This document shows positions 21,291 through 32,738 of a DNA stretch of 64,000 nt, piece after piece. Both the position numbers and the translations under genes were made by a program. Source of the stretch: Vandiemenella viatica (lineage: Eukaryota > Arthropoda > Insecta > Orthoptera > Morabidae); the NCBI GenBank assembly GCA_031002005.1, contig CM061921.1, positions 142,447,283 to 142,511,282 of the forward strand. The letters are read 5' to 3'. Below the pieces are notes generated by a model. It worked only from the letters and a program-made list of their open reading frames with translations. It was not told the DNA's origin and ran no database searches. Position 1 is the stretch's first letter; each line of letters begins with the position of its first letter.

Positions 21291-24190
21291 ATCTTCTTAT
21301 GACGAGCGGAGGCAGATTAAACCGTCGCTCGCCAATGCTTATCAATTTCTGCATTACCAATGCTGCTCTTCCACATACTTCCTCCATGTGAGTCGCAAAT
21401 TTCAGTTGTTCCTCCAGGTTTACACCAAGGTTGCGGACTACTGCTTTTATTTTTATTTTCCCTGGATCTTAATTACCGGATTTCGTTTGAGTTTTCCTTT
21501 TAGGAGCGTGTTGGTCGTCTTTTGTGGGACTAGGTTTAACTTAACTGCTGCACACCACTTACTCAGGCAATCCAATACTGCTTTGCATTTTGTTTCGAGT
21601 TCCTGCCTGGTGTCCGCGTCCATCAGAAGTGCGAGATCAACGGCGAATGCCACCACACCCAATAGGGCGCTAATGACCTCGCTGTCGACGCACCCTAAAA
21701 CAATAAAAACAACAACAACAACAACCACACCCAGCAGTTCTGACATTTGTTGCAATATTTCAATGACCAGTTACAAGCCAATAACCCAGAAAATTGGGTG
21801 CACACTGATCCCTGCAGCCAACCTTTCATCAGTCTCTTCTGTATGTACTTGTTGGGGCACCGCAATTTGGCATATCTTTTCTACAATAATCTCTAAAACT
21901 GTTATATAGTTTTTTTGGACAGTTGATGTTTCTTAGGCGTTCGAACAGCGCGGGCCAGCAGAGATTGTCGAAAGCGCCGACGATGTTCACAAATACTCCA
22001 ACCACCTAATTTTTCTAAGAGTTTTGAGCCATTTCCATTAAGCGGTTGATGGCGTCCTCTGTTGATTTGCCTGCTCTGAACCCATACTGTTTTGGGTCAT
22101 CCCATGTATTAACCTATGTTTCTTTAGTTTCTTGCAAAGTATCTTTTCTTGTACTTTCCCTAGAACATTGAGTAAGCAGATTGGATGATAGGATTTTGGG
22201 AGTTGTGAGAATTTGCCTCCACCTTTCGCTATTATTATCCACGTCACTCGTTTTCCCTGTATTTGGTATTTTTCTCTGCACCAGGCATTCGTTAAAAAGT
22301 TTATTTAAGGTTGGAACCAGTTGGACGACCAACTCCTGGAGGACCTCTTCCGGTATCGCATCAGGTCCTGGTGCTTTTCTTTTTGGAAGGGAAAGTATTG
22401 CCTCTACTATCTCTTAATCTGTTATGACGCATTTTTTATGTTCACTCTCGTAGGGATCCCACATTTTTAGACGCAGTTCACTTTGCCGATCTGTCTCGTT
22501 TTCCGTGCAATCATCTGGAAGTAGCACATCAAGTAACTCCCGTGCATTTTCTTTTCAGTTGGTGGGTATAGATCTATCCAGTTTTCTTACTGTAGACAAG
22601 TTTGTAGGTGGCCTAATTTTGACAGTGGCAATCTTGTAAGGGATGCCCCATGCGCCTGATCTCATATTTTGCCTGACGAAGGCTTCCCAGCTTTTTTGTT
22701 TTGTCTTCAGCAACATATCCTTGAACTCTTGCTTTTTATTCCTATATCATTCTAGAAGAGTGTGTCTCTCTTCTGTAATGAGGCAATGTTGATATGCTTT
22801 TCTTGCCTTCCTCATTGTGATTCGTACTTTCTGCAATCTTTCAGTCCATGGTTTGTCTTTGAATCCAGTTGTTTTCTTTAGTGGAATTACAGTTCTCATT
22901 GCGACTTGGATTGCTCGAATTGTTTCTTTCACAGCCTTGTCCACATCAAAATCTATATCTTCGACTTGGGGAGGAATAAAGCAACTCTTCAACCTCGGCC
23001 AATTGGCTTTGCTGATGTTATATCACCATTGAATATTGGTACAGGCGCCTTCGTGCGCACCGTCTTGCAGTCTTCCCAGTTCGATCATTATTAGATTGTG
23101 ATCACTGGTGGTTTGGTTCTCAATCACCTTCCACCCTCTTACTAGGTTTCCTAGGTTCGATTTCCTAAAGTTATATCTATGATCGATTTGGCACCTGCTC
23201 GGTCACTGAACGTGCATGGATTGTTTGGCACGTTTTTGACATACAACTGTAATTCTCCAATCAGCTCGAGTAACTTTTCTCCTCGTGAGTCTGTTCGACC
23301 ACTGGGTCAGAGTGCAGATTTGACATTTGCATCGGCAACTATCACTGTAGGGCTATCGCCTATGGCTGTATATATTTCCCAAATTTTGCAAAGATTGGAG
23401 TCAATATCGCCTCTGTATTGAAAGTACATGTTAACGAGGACTACATTTCCCCATTGCGTACTTAACTCCACACACACCGTATCTTCATTCCATAAATGTG
23501 TTATTTGTGACTGTGATCTGCTTATTGAAGACTATGATGGCACTGATAGGGTTTTTCCCTGTCGAGATTATCTGGCATATGTGCGATTTTCCCTTCACTG
23601 GAGTCAGAGGATATCTATTTGCATTTCCCCAGCTAGTTTACTCATTTCATACAAAACCAGACTGGTTCAACTACAGTTTAATTGTGCGATCTTAATTTTC
23701 TGTGCACCCCTGCTAATGGATGCCGAGTATGGATATTGCACTGTGGCCACGGCTGTCTCGAGTCAAGCATTATTCTGCAATGTGTCATCACAAAATGATG
23801 GTAAATTTGATCTGGATCAAACATTTCGTTATGTCTGTCAAATACTTGCTTGACTATAGTGAGTATCTGGGCTGAATTAGTAGGTATATTGTTTACCTTA
23901 AGTTGAATACGATCAGTTGCCTCTGGTTGCGGAAATGTGAAGTTTTTGCCATTCGGATTTGCTATTCTGGTTAAATGGCGTAACGCTAGAGTGAGATTTT
24001 GTGTTTCCTCTAGTTCTGCGAGCTGCGGATTGTTTTCAAACTTTTGGTATATATGGCCAGGAGCTATAGCAACGTGTCTTGGTTTTTCGTTCGCTCGATT
24101 TCGGATCCGCCACTAATTTTTGCGGTTGTTGGATTTCACTGGAACTGGTCCTACCCATTTAAGTCCAGCTCGTTTTGATTGAGGTCTAGG
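21290..24190 (-). mobile_element. R1-clade LINE, decayed
   Basis: Minus strand. Endonuclease pieces at 23080-23340 read VADANVKSALWPSGRTDSRGEKLLELI and, one frame over, GWKVIENQTTSDHNLIMIELG, with the catalytic SDH box. A linker (22747-22992) reads KETIRAIQVAMRTVIPLKKTTGFKDKPWTERLQ. Reverse transcriptase fragments at 22038-22330 include KSYHPICLLNVLGKVQEKIL (family YRPICLL...K..E), and 21453-21650 reads VAFAVDLALLMDADTRQELE, where the FADD catalytic motif has become FAVD. Such LINEs reverse-transcribe at the nicked target. This copy is inactive. Confidence 0.82.
21662..21723 (+). mobile_element. 62-bp 5'-truncated SINE tail with 10-bp target duplication
   Basis: The insert reads ATAGGGCGCTAATGACCTCG...GTCGACGCACCCTAAAACAA and ends in (AAC)n. 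It resembles the 3' end of the SINE at 27732-27946 (CTAATGACCTCAACGTCGACG). It is flanked by perfect ACCACACCCA at 21652-21661 and 21724-21733. Removing it and one duplicate restores the R1 reading frame (...LLGV joined to VAFAVD). Confidence 0.9.
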
Positions 24191-24289
24191 AGAAATATCA
24201 CAGATGGTAGACGTAATCTCTGAGTGCTGAAGGATAGGATAGGTTTATGTCAACAACAATTCTCAAACCAAATTTCTTCTTTGACTTAG

Positions 24290-25415
24290 GGTATGCTAAC
24301 AGGTAAACACTAGCATTTGGTTTTGCAGTTATTTTGAGAGGCCCATGATAAATCATTAAAAAATTTCTTTATTTGAGAATTAGTTCCCTAGACTAGATAT
24401 CCCACATTAAACTTGGTCGCCTTTATACCTTTATCGTGCCTTCTTTTCCTTTCATCCGCTTTCTTCTTCATCATATTCATGACATTTGCAAACAGCCCTT
24501 CTCTGTCGATATTTTTCATAGGCTGCAACTTCATTATATTAGGAGGATACTCATTGAACATGATTTGGTATGGCGTATATCCCGTACTTTATCTCGGAAT
24601 ACTGTTAATTATTTATTCAAAATCTTTTATATCTTAAATCCATTTAGTATGTTTCTGGCAGCAATAAGTTCTAAAAAGACGACGTAATTCTCTCATAATT
24701 CGTTCCGAAGGGTTACTGACCGAATGGTAAGCAGATATTTTAAAATGTCGAATGTTTTTCTTTCGCATACATGCAGCCCATCTTTTTGAAATAAACTGAC
24801 TTTCGTTAGCCGATAAAAGCGCCTTTGGTGTTCCCACAATTTCAAAGCAATCACTTTGTAATTTTGTTATCCGTGCTTTTCCAGTAGCGGTATTTATGGC
24901 ATAGAACTTTACAAATTTTGAGAATTCGCCAAGGGCAACAAATATGTATGGTACATAAACCCTCCTCTGGATCTAGGTAAGGGGCCATATAAATACAACG
25001 CTAGTAATTCTGTTACATTATCCGATAATGTCCTTTGCATTCGGTTTTTTGGTGCTACCGTGGATACTTTAGTTCGTTGACACTGAACGCAGCTAGCTAT
25101 TCTTCTGGCTATTCCCTTGGGCATATTGTCAAAAATCACTACTTCTTGTGATTTCCAATAACATTTTTAGGGTCGAAAGTGTCCATAACTCAATTGAACA
25201 TGATCAGTTACTATGTCTATGTACTGGTTCGGCCAACATAATTTACATTCTTCCTTTCTTCGAAACAAACCCTCATCATACAGTCTGTAGTATTTGTTCA
25301 ATTTGTTGTGCTTTTTATTCCCTAATTTTTCCTCTACTAATTTTAAGCAGTCATCTTCATTTTCTTTCCTCCTCATATATTCACAAATTTCTTTCACACT
25401 CCTTTCATACGCCAC
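24290..25415 (-). pseudogene. Gypsy 2 integrase
   Basis: Three frames in series: 25167-25415 (KHNKLNKYYRLYDEGLFRRKEECKLCWPNQYIDIVTDHVQLSYGHFRP, the start of the H2C2 region), 24909-25139 (MPKGIARRIASCVQCQRTKVSTVAPKN...LYGPLPRSRGG, rest of the zinc region and start of the core), and 24634-24837 (GTPKALLSANESQFISKRWAACMRKKNIRHFKISAYHSVSNPSERIMRELRRLF, the core; a family TDNG.QF box is read here as SANESQF). Broken by frameshifts. Confidence 0.82.
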
Positions 25416-26059
25416 TCCCTAAAAATAATATATTTTAAACATTTTCTCGGAGCTATCTGTTTCGTTTACCTCGCCTGGACCTACAGTCAACCTTTACAAT
25501 GCGTCCGATAATTTGTTTTGGGGCCTTTGATTTATCGTATTTCATATTCAAATTGTTGTAAAAATAAGACCCTCCTAGTTAGTCTCCCATAAAATAGTTT
25601 GCACTCGTGTAGAAAAATCAAAGCCTTATGATCCATAACAACAATAGTTTTGTATCACCATAAATAATATTTAAATTGATGGAATCCCCATATAATGCTT
25701 AGAGCTTCTTTTTCCGAGAATACATATTATCTTTCATGTTTATTTAGCAATTGACTGCCGAAAGCTATCGGTCTATGTTCTTCTTGTCCTCCTACAGATT
25801 CGTTTAAAAAAGTGCATTCCCAAGCCATAATCTGAACTGTCTGTTCCATACAAAAGGGTAAATTTAGATTCGGGTGATGCAACACTTCACTGTTTCACTT
25901 CCTGTTCATCTTTTCAAATGCTTGCTGGCATTCCACAGTCCATATCCATGTTGCATTTTCCTTCCTCAACTGATTTAGATTGGGATCATTAAGAGATTGA
26001 TCAGAAACAAATTTTCAAAAAAGCCACAGAGTTCGACAAATGATCTTAATTACTTCTTA

Positions 26060-26620
26060 TTCTTTGGTACTGGAAATTTTGCAATTGTTCCTAATTTGCC
26101 AGGATCCGGTTCTATTCCTGTTCTAGTTACTCGGTGTCCTAAGAATTTTATTTCTATTTTTACAAATTCGCATTTCTACAATTTTAAGGTGTAGGCCCGT
26201 CTTCTCAAAGTTTTAAAAATCTCTTCCAATGTTTTACAGTGGTCCCCCCCCCCCCAGGTACTTGAGCTTATCAAAATAATTTCCAAATAAATTGATAATT
26301 TCCTTAACAGCTCTTCACCGAGAACTTGGTCCAGTGCACGAACGAGTACCGAAACTGATATATTATAGCCAATTGGACAACACAATTTTGGCAACATTTG
26401 CCCCCCCCCCACAGAAAAGCAGTGTATTTTCGCGATTCTTCCGCCAACGGAACTTGCCAATAGCTAGCAGTCAGATCTAAGCTTGTCACGTATTTAACGC
26501 AGTGATATTTCAGCAATATTTCTTCTAAATTTTCGGGCCTAGCAGTTTCATTTTTTACGATCTTGTTCAAAGCCCTTGCATCCAAAGCTAGCTTCACAGG
26601 TCAATCTTTTTTTTTCTGAC
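26060..26620 (-). pseudogene. Gypsy 2 reverse transcriptase
   Basis: KLALDARALNKIVKNETARPENLEEILLKYHCVKYVTSLDLTASYWQVPLAEESRKYTAFLW (26304-26597) is the fingers/palm region. The catalytic YLDD is read as YLEIILISS at about 26275-26300, so the Asp pair is lost. KTLRRRAYTLKLKCEFVKIEIKFLGHRVTRTGIEPDPGKLG follows (26080-26220). Runs of C12 (26244-26255) and C10 (26401-26410) sit inside the coding region. Confidence 0.82.
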
Positions 26621-26746
26621 AGCAATAAGCGGATTGTTGTACTCCTTTCCATAATGCCCCACTGCAGCATTGCATTTATCTAATGTTCAATAGCAGTTTC
26701 CTTTGCCAAAGGTACCGGATATTGTTTTACAAAAGACGTATCATGT

Positions 26747-26941
26747 CAGGGGTGCCGGGAGGGGGGTGCAAGGGGGTGCACTTGCACCCCCCTGACATCC
26801 CGGGGTCGCCGTCTGGGCTGTAGTAGAACTAAAGAAAAAAAAAAGTTCGGCCAGCCCGGAAATTATTGGACCGATAGGGGGCGGGGACCACCAATGCAGC
26901 CCTGGTGCACCCCCCTAGAAGCAATCCTGCCGGCGGCCATG
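26747..26941. mobile_element. 195-bp hAT-type MITE with 8-bp target duplication
   Basis: TATCATGT occurs perfectly at 26739-26746 and 26942-26949. The ends, CAGGGGTGCCGG and (other strand) CATGGCCGCCGG, match at 9 of 12 positions. hAT elements make 8-bp duplications and often start CAGGGG. The interior is GC-rich with a near-palindrome (GGGGGTGCACTTGCACCCCC), unlike the AT-rich surroundings. No ORF. Confidence 0.85.
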
Positions 26942-27079
26942 TATCATGTGGTTTTATTTTCAACTTGGATTCAAAGTTCTTTACCACCTCTTTCTCAAAT
27001 TTTACAATATGTTCTGTTCCATCTTTTAAAAAAATTCTCCTTATCCACTGTCAATAAGAAGACGGTACTTCATTAACAA

Positions 27080-27340
27080 ATCCATTCCTAGTATAAAATT
27101 TATGTTTAACTGTGGTATTACAATATACTGGTGTTGTATGTGGATTGCGTTTATCTCCAGTTCTAACCAAATCTGTTTTTTCAATCTTTTACTTATCTTT
27201 CCTGTGGCTCCCATAATTTTTACATAATTAACTGGAATTTCTGTTATTTTTCGCCTGTCTGTTTACGCTCATACATTGCGTGAGAAACCGCTGTTAAATC
27301 ACTGCCTGAATCCACGAGTGCCTAGCATCCTATACCAAAA
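27080..27340 (-). pseudogene. Gypsy 2 protease
   Basis: Minus-strand ALVDSGSDLTAVSHAMYERKQT at about 27270-27335 contains the retropepsin active-site D-S-G. Then VNYVKIMGATGKISKRLKKQIWLELEINAIHIQHQYIVIPQLNINFILGMDLL, the ILG.DLL box, follows to about 27080. The catalytic triad is present, but the two pieces are in different frames. Confidence 0.75.
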
Positions 27341-27731
27341 ATCTTTACGGTAATCAGTTGCTGGCGTATTTAATTTTCTACAGCTTTGTAAATATCTTTA
27401 CAAATCTTGACGACTTCTTCGTGTGACCATTTACCTATTTCTTTCGTGTTTAACCATTATAAATTGTTAATATTAGTTTGCTGTTGACCGTCTTCTTTCG
27501 TACTCCGCAATAATAATTTCTTTTCCCCCCACGCTGAATTTAAAACAAGTCGTAGCGTTAGTATCCACTTGCCGCGCAGCTATATTGGCAACTACCCTTT
27601 AATAATTTTTCATGTACTCCGTTATGTGACACACCTGAATCTTCTTCTTCCTCATAATTTCTTATAAAAAATATTCTTATTTGCTCCTCTTCATTTTCTT
27701 CATATTCTGCGTTTTCTTCGCTCTCGCACGA

Positions 27732-27946
27732 AGAGTGGTGGGTGAGCGGTTAACGCTCTGGCCTCGCATTCGGGAGGACGGCGGTACGCATCCGCCTCCG
27801 GCCATCCAGATTTGAGTTTTCCATGGTTTCCCCAAATCACTCTAGGCGAATGCTGGGATACTTCCTTCAAAAGGGCCATGGCCGAATTCCATCCCGTTCT
27901 TTGTGTCGCCTCTAATGACCTCAACGTCGACGAGGCGTAAAAAAAA
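27732..27946 (+). mobile_element. tRNA-derived SINE, family A
   Basis: The 5' end (GTGGTGGGTGAGCGGTTAAC...CTCGCATTCGGGAGG) looks like a tRNA with box A near 27737-27748 and a decayed box B (GGTACGCATCC) at about 27781. Then comes a tRNA-unrelated body and an A8 tail. The flanks TCGCTCTCGCAC and TCACTCTCGTCT are a probable mutated target duplication. The same family occurs at 63060-63291 and, split, at 30519-30658/37410-37457. Confidence 0.85.
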
Positions 27947-28104
27947 TCACTCTCGTCTTCATTACTTTCTAATTCATCATATTTTTCGTCGCTGCATCTT
28001 TTTCATTCTCGCCGATACTCAAAGGTGATTCTTCTCTCAATTTTTCACCTACGAACATATTTTGCGTTAACTCATTTCGTTCTGCCACTTGACTCACTTA
28101 CCCT

Positions 28105-28700
28105 TCAACATCTTCTTCTCTGCAACTCTTTATCATATACGTTGATTCTGGCCAATTCAAATATTTCTTCTCTCTCCCATCTGTTGTCATTATTTGCTAA
28201 AATTGTACCATACTTGGTGCCGTTCATTAGGTGTAAACACTTCCACCACTCCAAATATTCATCTTTACTTGTCTGTTTGGTTCTGTGACTGGAATCCTTG
28301 GTAATGGTTTTTATTCTACACGCGCTGACTGGTCCGATAATTCTTCCTGCAGCTTCTGATTTAGGACCGTTCCAGTTGTGAATTCGAGTTTTCCGCTCTT
28401 CTTTCGTCATTATTTCTTCACTTATTATCTTTGATTTTCAAAAACAGAGGTTGGCTGTAATGCGTTCGCTGGTTCTCACGCTCGCCTTGAGAATTATCCC
28501 GCCTGTCACCATTGTTATTATTATTATAAAATGGCCGCGTTTCTCTTCTGCCTTGCTGATTCACCTGCATGCCTCCTCTTCCGTAACCATTATGTCTTCT
28601 CTGAGACCAAATTATTTGACCTATTATCATAATCCCGGTCTCCATGCTTAGAGTTTCCATAACCAGCTTCTCGGCGACTTTCAAAACTATTTTCATTAAC
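28105..28700 (-). pseudogene. Gypsy 2 gag C-terminus, basic nucleocapsid
   Basis: The ORF 28418-28696 is rich in R, G, N and Q (NGYGRGGMQVNQQGRRETRPFYNNNNNGDRRDNSQGERENQ), like nucleocapsid tails of some insect gypsy elements. The next ORF (28105-28410) reads TKEERKTRIHNWNGPKSEAAGRIIG...SKDEYLEWWKCLHLMN; its place in gag is not clear to me. Further right (about 28690-29500) lysine/glutamate-rich text suggests a coiled-coil capsid linker. Confidence 0.55.
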
Positions 28701-28846
28701 TTCTTTATATCAGTCTATTCTGTCGTGTACATTCAAGAACTCATCAGTTCCGGTAAGAACCGCGTTAGGTTGCTGTTCCACTTTTTCCAATCTTTCCTTA
28801 AGGTGGCTTACACTTCCCCATATCTTTCCAAATTCTGTCGACAACC

Positions 28847-29141
28847 CAGGGGCGGATCCAGGATTTTGTTTTGGGGGGGGGGCTTGAGCGGACTTTGGTT
28901 TGGGGGGGGCTTGGCTTGAGTGAATTTTGGTTCAGAGGGCTTCCGTTCAGTGGATTTTGGTTTTGGGGGGGGAGGCTTGAGTAGTATTATATAGCCTCCT
29001 CGGGCCTCAAATCCGTAGAGCTAAAAAAAAAAAAAAAAAAAAAAAAAAAGGTCAGGTCTCAAAACTACAATGTCAGGGGTGGACCTAGATACGTTTGGGG
29101 GGGGCTTGAGCCCCCTAGCCCCCCCCCTGGATCCGCCCCTG
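28847..29141. mobile_element. 295-bp hAT-type non-autonomous element
   Basis: Perfect 8-bp duplication CGACAACC at 28839-28846 and 29142-29149. Terminal inverted repeats CAGGGGCGGATCCAGG (left) and CCTGGATCCGCCCCTG (right) are perfect over 16 bases. The interior holds three drifting copies of a ~35-45 bp unit (GGGG-GCTTGAG-GATTTTGGTT) and an A27 run at 29023-29049. No ORF. Confidence 0.93.
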
Positions 29142-29811
29142 CGACAACCCTTTCGCTTGCTGTCCTATTTCTTTATATTGTTTCACCACTTCTTTTAACA
29201 GCTTCTGGCATTCTTCTTGTCTCTCAGCAACAGTTTTCTAGACTTTATCTTCTATTAGCTGGTCCACCATAACGACAACATCTTGTTTTTTTATTTTTTT
29301 TATTTTTATGTCCGGCTGTACCTCTTGTTTCCAATTTTTTGTATTTTCCTTATCTCATCCTTCACGGCTTGCAGCACCCTTTCCGATTTCTTTTCACTCT
29401 GCTTAATTTTTTCATTAATTCCTTTTATTTCTTGATTTGATTTTTTATTTCTTTATTTGCTTTTTCCTGTCGTTCTTCTGCTTTGTGAACTTTTCGTTCA
29501 ATTCTTGACTTGCTTTCTCTTGCATTTGGATTATGGCATTTAGTATCAATCAGATTTAGGTCCATACATCTATCTCGAGTGTAATATGTTCGATCTAGCT
29601 CTGGTGAAAATACGATTTGTCTTAAGTCCTGTTCTCTCCTACAACCATTATTTTCATTACTTAAAATTTTATCTTCATCTTTTTCGATGGAACTACTATT
29701 TGTGAAATACTCGGCAACCCCATTTATATCGGCAATTTCATTCGGATTACTGCTAAATTCAGTTTGACCTGGATCATTACCGTTTTTAAAAGTACGACAT
29801 GTTTAAACTAG

Positions 29812-30377
29812 ACGTTCTTTTTGATTCTCAGTAAGAGTATGAGCAGAAAACTTGTTAGCAACCCTTTTCATTCCCAAATCTTAGGTTACAATTTGCTGTA
29901 CTGAGCTCCAAGATAACCCACTAATCTCCGACAGTTGATCATTTGTCTGTCGAGATCTGGGAGAGCAAGCTCTTGAATTTTTTCAACATTTTCATCGATT
30001 CGGGCAGTGTATGGACGTCAAGATCGAGGTTTGTCATCATTCGTCATGTCGACATTTTTAAACCGAGCGAACCACACGAACATCATCTTTGTAAGCTGTT
30101 TTCAACATTTAAACAGTTTCAGCAGCATTTTTACAGAGTAGAAAACAATATTTCACAGCTGTACGTTGTTCATTTAAACTAGCCATCAAAACCGAAATAA
30201 TAACTAAACAGTGTGAGCAAAAACGATCACTGCAGATTAACAGAACAAGTCAGGTCGACAACCCAAGTGACTCTAAAGTGACAATGAGTGCGCTATAAAT
30301 GCTTAGACGAGGAAACAAGTACTACACAAGTTCTGCCCATGGCAATGCTATTCCAGTGAGTTTTGGGTACCGCCTCA
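29812..30377 (-). pseudogene. Mariner transposase, 5' half
   Basis: Minus-strand frames give MASLNEQRTAVKYCFLLCKNAAETV.MLKTAYKDDVRVVRSV (30060-30185) and QLSEISGLSWSSVQQIVT.DLGMKRVANKFSAHTLTENQKE (29820-29945), the two helix-turn-helix regions of mariner transposases of the same type as 9113-9835. The right end (TGAGGCGGTACCCAAAA on the minus strand) matches the terminal repeat at 9835. The catalytic half is missing; the copy ends at the gypsy 2 border. Confidence 0.85.
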
Positions 30378-30518
30378 TGTGTTAGTTAAGAAGATTGAAT
30401 CTTGTTTTTATTGTTGTTAAAAAATGACAGTATTACTATATTTAAGCCAACATGTATTTGATTTCCAAATCTAAAACTCTAAATAATTAATTATTAACAA
30501 ATTATTCCAAATTAATTT

Positions 30519-30658
30519 TTTTTTTTTTACTTATGGATTTACGCCTCGTCGACGTCGAGATCATTAGAGGTGGGATGAGATTGGGGACAAGGAACTGGAA
30601 GGAATTTGGCCATGGCCTTTTGATGGAAGCATCCCGGCATGGGGATTCGAACACGCTA
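30519..30658 (-). mobile_element. SINE family A, 3' part of a split copy
   Basis: Minus orientation: a T-rich run (30519-30530) is the A tail, then the reverse complement of the SINE body, up to GGATTCGAACACG (box B). The rest of the SINE is found at 37410-37457. The break coincides with the edge of the LTR element, so the SINE was present first. Confidence 0.85.
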
Positions 30659-31342
30659 TTAGGGTCTTCGGTGATTTTAATTAATCCAGAAATTAAGAAG
30701 TAGTCCACAAAAGTCCAGTTTAAGATTTTTGTTTATTTTTCAAAACAACATGTCAGCGATATTTTTCACATGCATAGATGCTATCCAGAGATACTACTGA
30801 CGCAGTTGCAAAGAAAATCTGTATAAACTGACTGTAAACTCACTATAAACTAACTCTGTCCTTCTGCTGATTTCTTTATATAGGCTCTATCAAAATTTCT
30901 GGAATTCTTCAAAAGCGTCCACCAGATATTTGTCGAACAAAACAATTACTCAAACAATTAAACATATTAAAAACAATCAGAAATAATACATAATCACTTA
31001 ACATCATTACAAAACAGTCAGAAATGGAAATTAAACATACTTAAATACAAAATTATTTTCAGAAATCATTTTAAACTGTAGAAAATTGTCCTGTAGACAT
31101 CGTAACTTGCATTAATACTTGGAATTACATACATTTAAGCAATTCTCTGGCACAATTCTGTTCTTAAACATATTAAATGGCCTTTAAATAATTTCCTTTC
31201 ACAAATACAAAGTCTACATACACTGATTTACAAGAATTTGCAAAACAAACATACCGGATCATATTCAAGCAAACTTTAGCTCACTACAGATACTTCATTA
31301 AATACATTTCTATTTAAAGTTCAGGTATGACAAGTGTTACAA
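30659..31342 (-). repeat. LTR, left copy (3' LTR on minus strand)
   Basis: Aligns over its length with 32540-32738 plus 36918-37409, with scattered substitutions. A pyrimidine stretch ACCCCTCCCC directly follows at 31343, which on the minus strand is a polypurine tract just upstream of the LTR. Confidence 0.9.
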
Positions 31343-32539
31343 CCCCTCCCCAGGATTCACTTAATTTTACACAGTTAAAATTGATTGAATCCGTCATGAA
31401 TCTAAGCAGGTTGTATGTACACATAATGCCAGCACAAACAAATTACAATCAATCAACCATAATGACTTTTACAATGTACATATACAAGCCTTCATTACAA
31501 CATCTATATATAGTTAATGAGACTGATTTTGGTTACAATAATTGTCTTTTTTACAGATCCAATCATTTTTTTAGTTCCTGTTTTACACAACAAACATTCA
31601 ATTCCATCACCTTAATTTGCAAATTAATTATTCACTACAGATTACACACTTGATGTCTGCTTGTTAATGACTATAGTCTATTTACATGTTACAGCTGATA
31701 ATTTGTCACCATAATGCAACAAGTTCTCACATCATGAAAACACCCAAAGTCTCTATTCAAAACTGTTACAAATTGCTTTATACAGTGAAATGCTTACATC
31801 TTAAACATTCTGCATCATTATATTTACATCTGAACTGAAGTACTCAAACAAACTATCTATATACATTAATTTACAAAATCTTATTTACAAAATTAGGTAT
31901 TTACAGTTGATGACCCCCTCCTCAAACCATGCATTTCAAAAATTACTTCTATAAGTGGTTTCCAGGATTTCTCTCGAAACCCAAAACCATGTAAACCACT
32001 TTTTCCTAACTTTCCAATTTTCTTCCACCTTTGAATACGCATCTAATACTACATTTCTATATACACAAAGCTTCACTATATACAGACAGATACACCAACT
32101 TTGAATCATCTCAAACAACAGACTTTGGTATAACGATAGAACAGCTGAGACATTAAATGGTTCTGTTTTACAAATTGTTTGTACCTAAACCTCAATGTTG
32201 CTGATTCAACTGGTAATACAAATTTACTATTATCACTACTGCAGTTCAGTATGTCATTACTTCCAACTCCACTATACATTGTCTGAATACCACCTAAATG
32301 TAACAAACTATCTGAATCAGTACTTACAACTGTTCTCACATCTGGCTTACTGATTTCCTCCACAACAGAATTATTTTTCTCAGCTACTACTAGCTCACTG
32401 TTAGCTTTCACATCAAAGAGGGTACAAAAAATAGTGTCACCTAAGTCACATTTTGTTCTCTTATTGCCTATCCACTGCAGATCCTTTTAGAAGATTAACA
32501 TCTCACAGATGTATAATGATTTCTTGTCCCTTGACAGTC
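31343..32539 (-). pseudogene. Short internal region with conserved tail peptide
   Basis: Two minus-strand frames are readable: 32106-32411 (EKNNSVVEEISKPDVRTVVSTDSDSLLHLGG...) and 31936-32118 (NVVLDAYSKVEENWKVRKKWFTWFWVSREILET). The second is clearly related to SVLLDVHINFEENWKDGRKDLTSFWVFSEILK at 37776-37967 in the neighbouring element, so the tail belongs to the family. I do not recognise its function; it could be a polyprotein end or an extra gene. No RT, protease or integrase motif is visible. Confidence 0.5.
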
Positions 32540-32738
32540 GCCATATTAGGGTCTTTGGTGGTTTTAATTAATCCAGTAATTAAGAAGTAGTCCGCCAAAG
32601 TTCAGTTAAAGATTTTTTGTTAATTTTTCAAAACAACAAGTCAGCGATATTTTTCACATACATTAATACAATCCAGAGATACTACTGACGCAGTTGCAAA
32701 GAAAATATGTATAAACTCACTATAAACTAAAACTGTCC
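32540..32738 (-). repeat. LTR, right copy, outer part (before the LINE)
   Basis: Starts ATTAGGGTCTTTGGTGG and ends at AAACTGTCC, the LINE target site. On the minus strand the bases beyond the LTR read TGGCGACTGTCAAGGGA, similar to the primer-binding region of gypsy-type elements; this is tentative. Confidence 0.85.

Larger units (their letters stand above)
24250..29811 (-). mobile_element. Ty3/gypsy retrotransposon 2, internal region
   Basis: Same orientation and domain order as gypsy 1, with gag and a basic G/N/R-rich nucleocapsid to the right and integrase to the left. No LTR was recognised at either side; it abuts the R1 LINE on the left and a mariner half on the right. It has been hit by two hAT-type insertions (26747-26941, 28847-29141) and a SINE (27732-27946). 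Confidence 0.82.

Noticed and set aside
21286..21909. Plus-strand 207-codon ORF
   Set aside because: Antisense to R1 reverse transcriptase and through the SINE tail; Thr-rich part is the (AAC)n tail.
23428..23853. Plus-strand 141-codon ORF as a membrane protein
   Set aside because: It lies opposite R1 LINE endonuclease text, and its hydrophobic look comes from the antisense strand.
27732..27800. tRNA gene
   Set aside because: The tRNA-like head has a decayed box B and is joined to a repeated non-tRNA body with an A tail; it is the promoter part of a SINE, present at several places.
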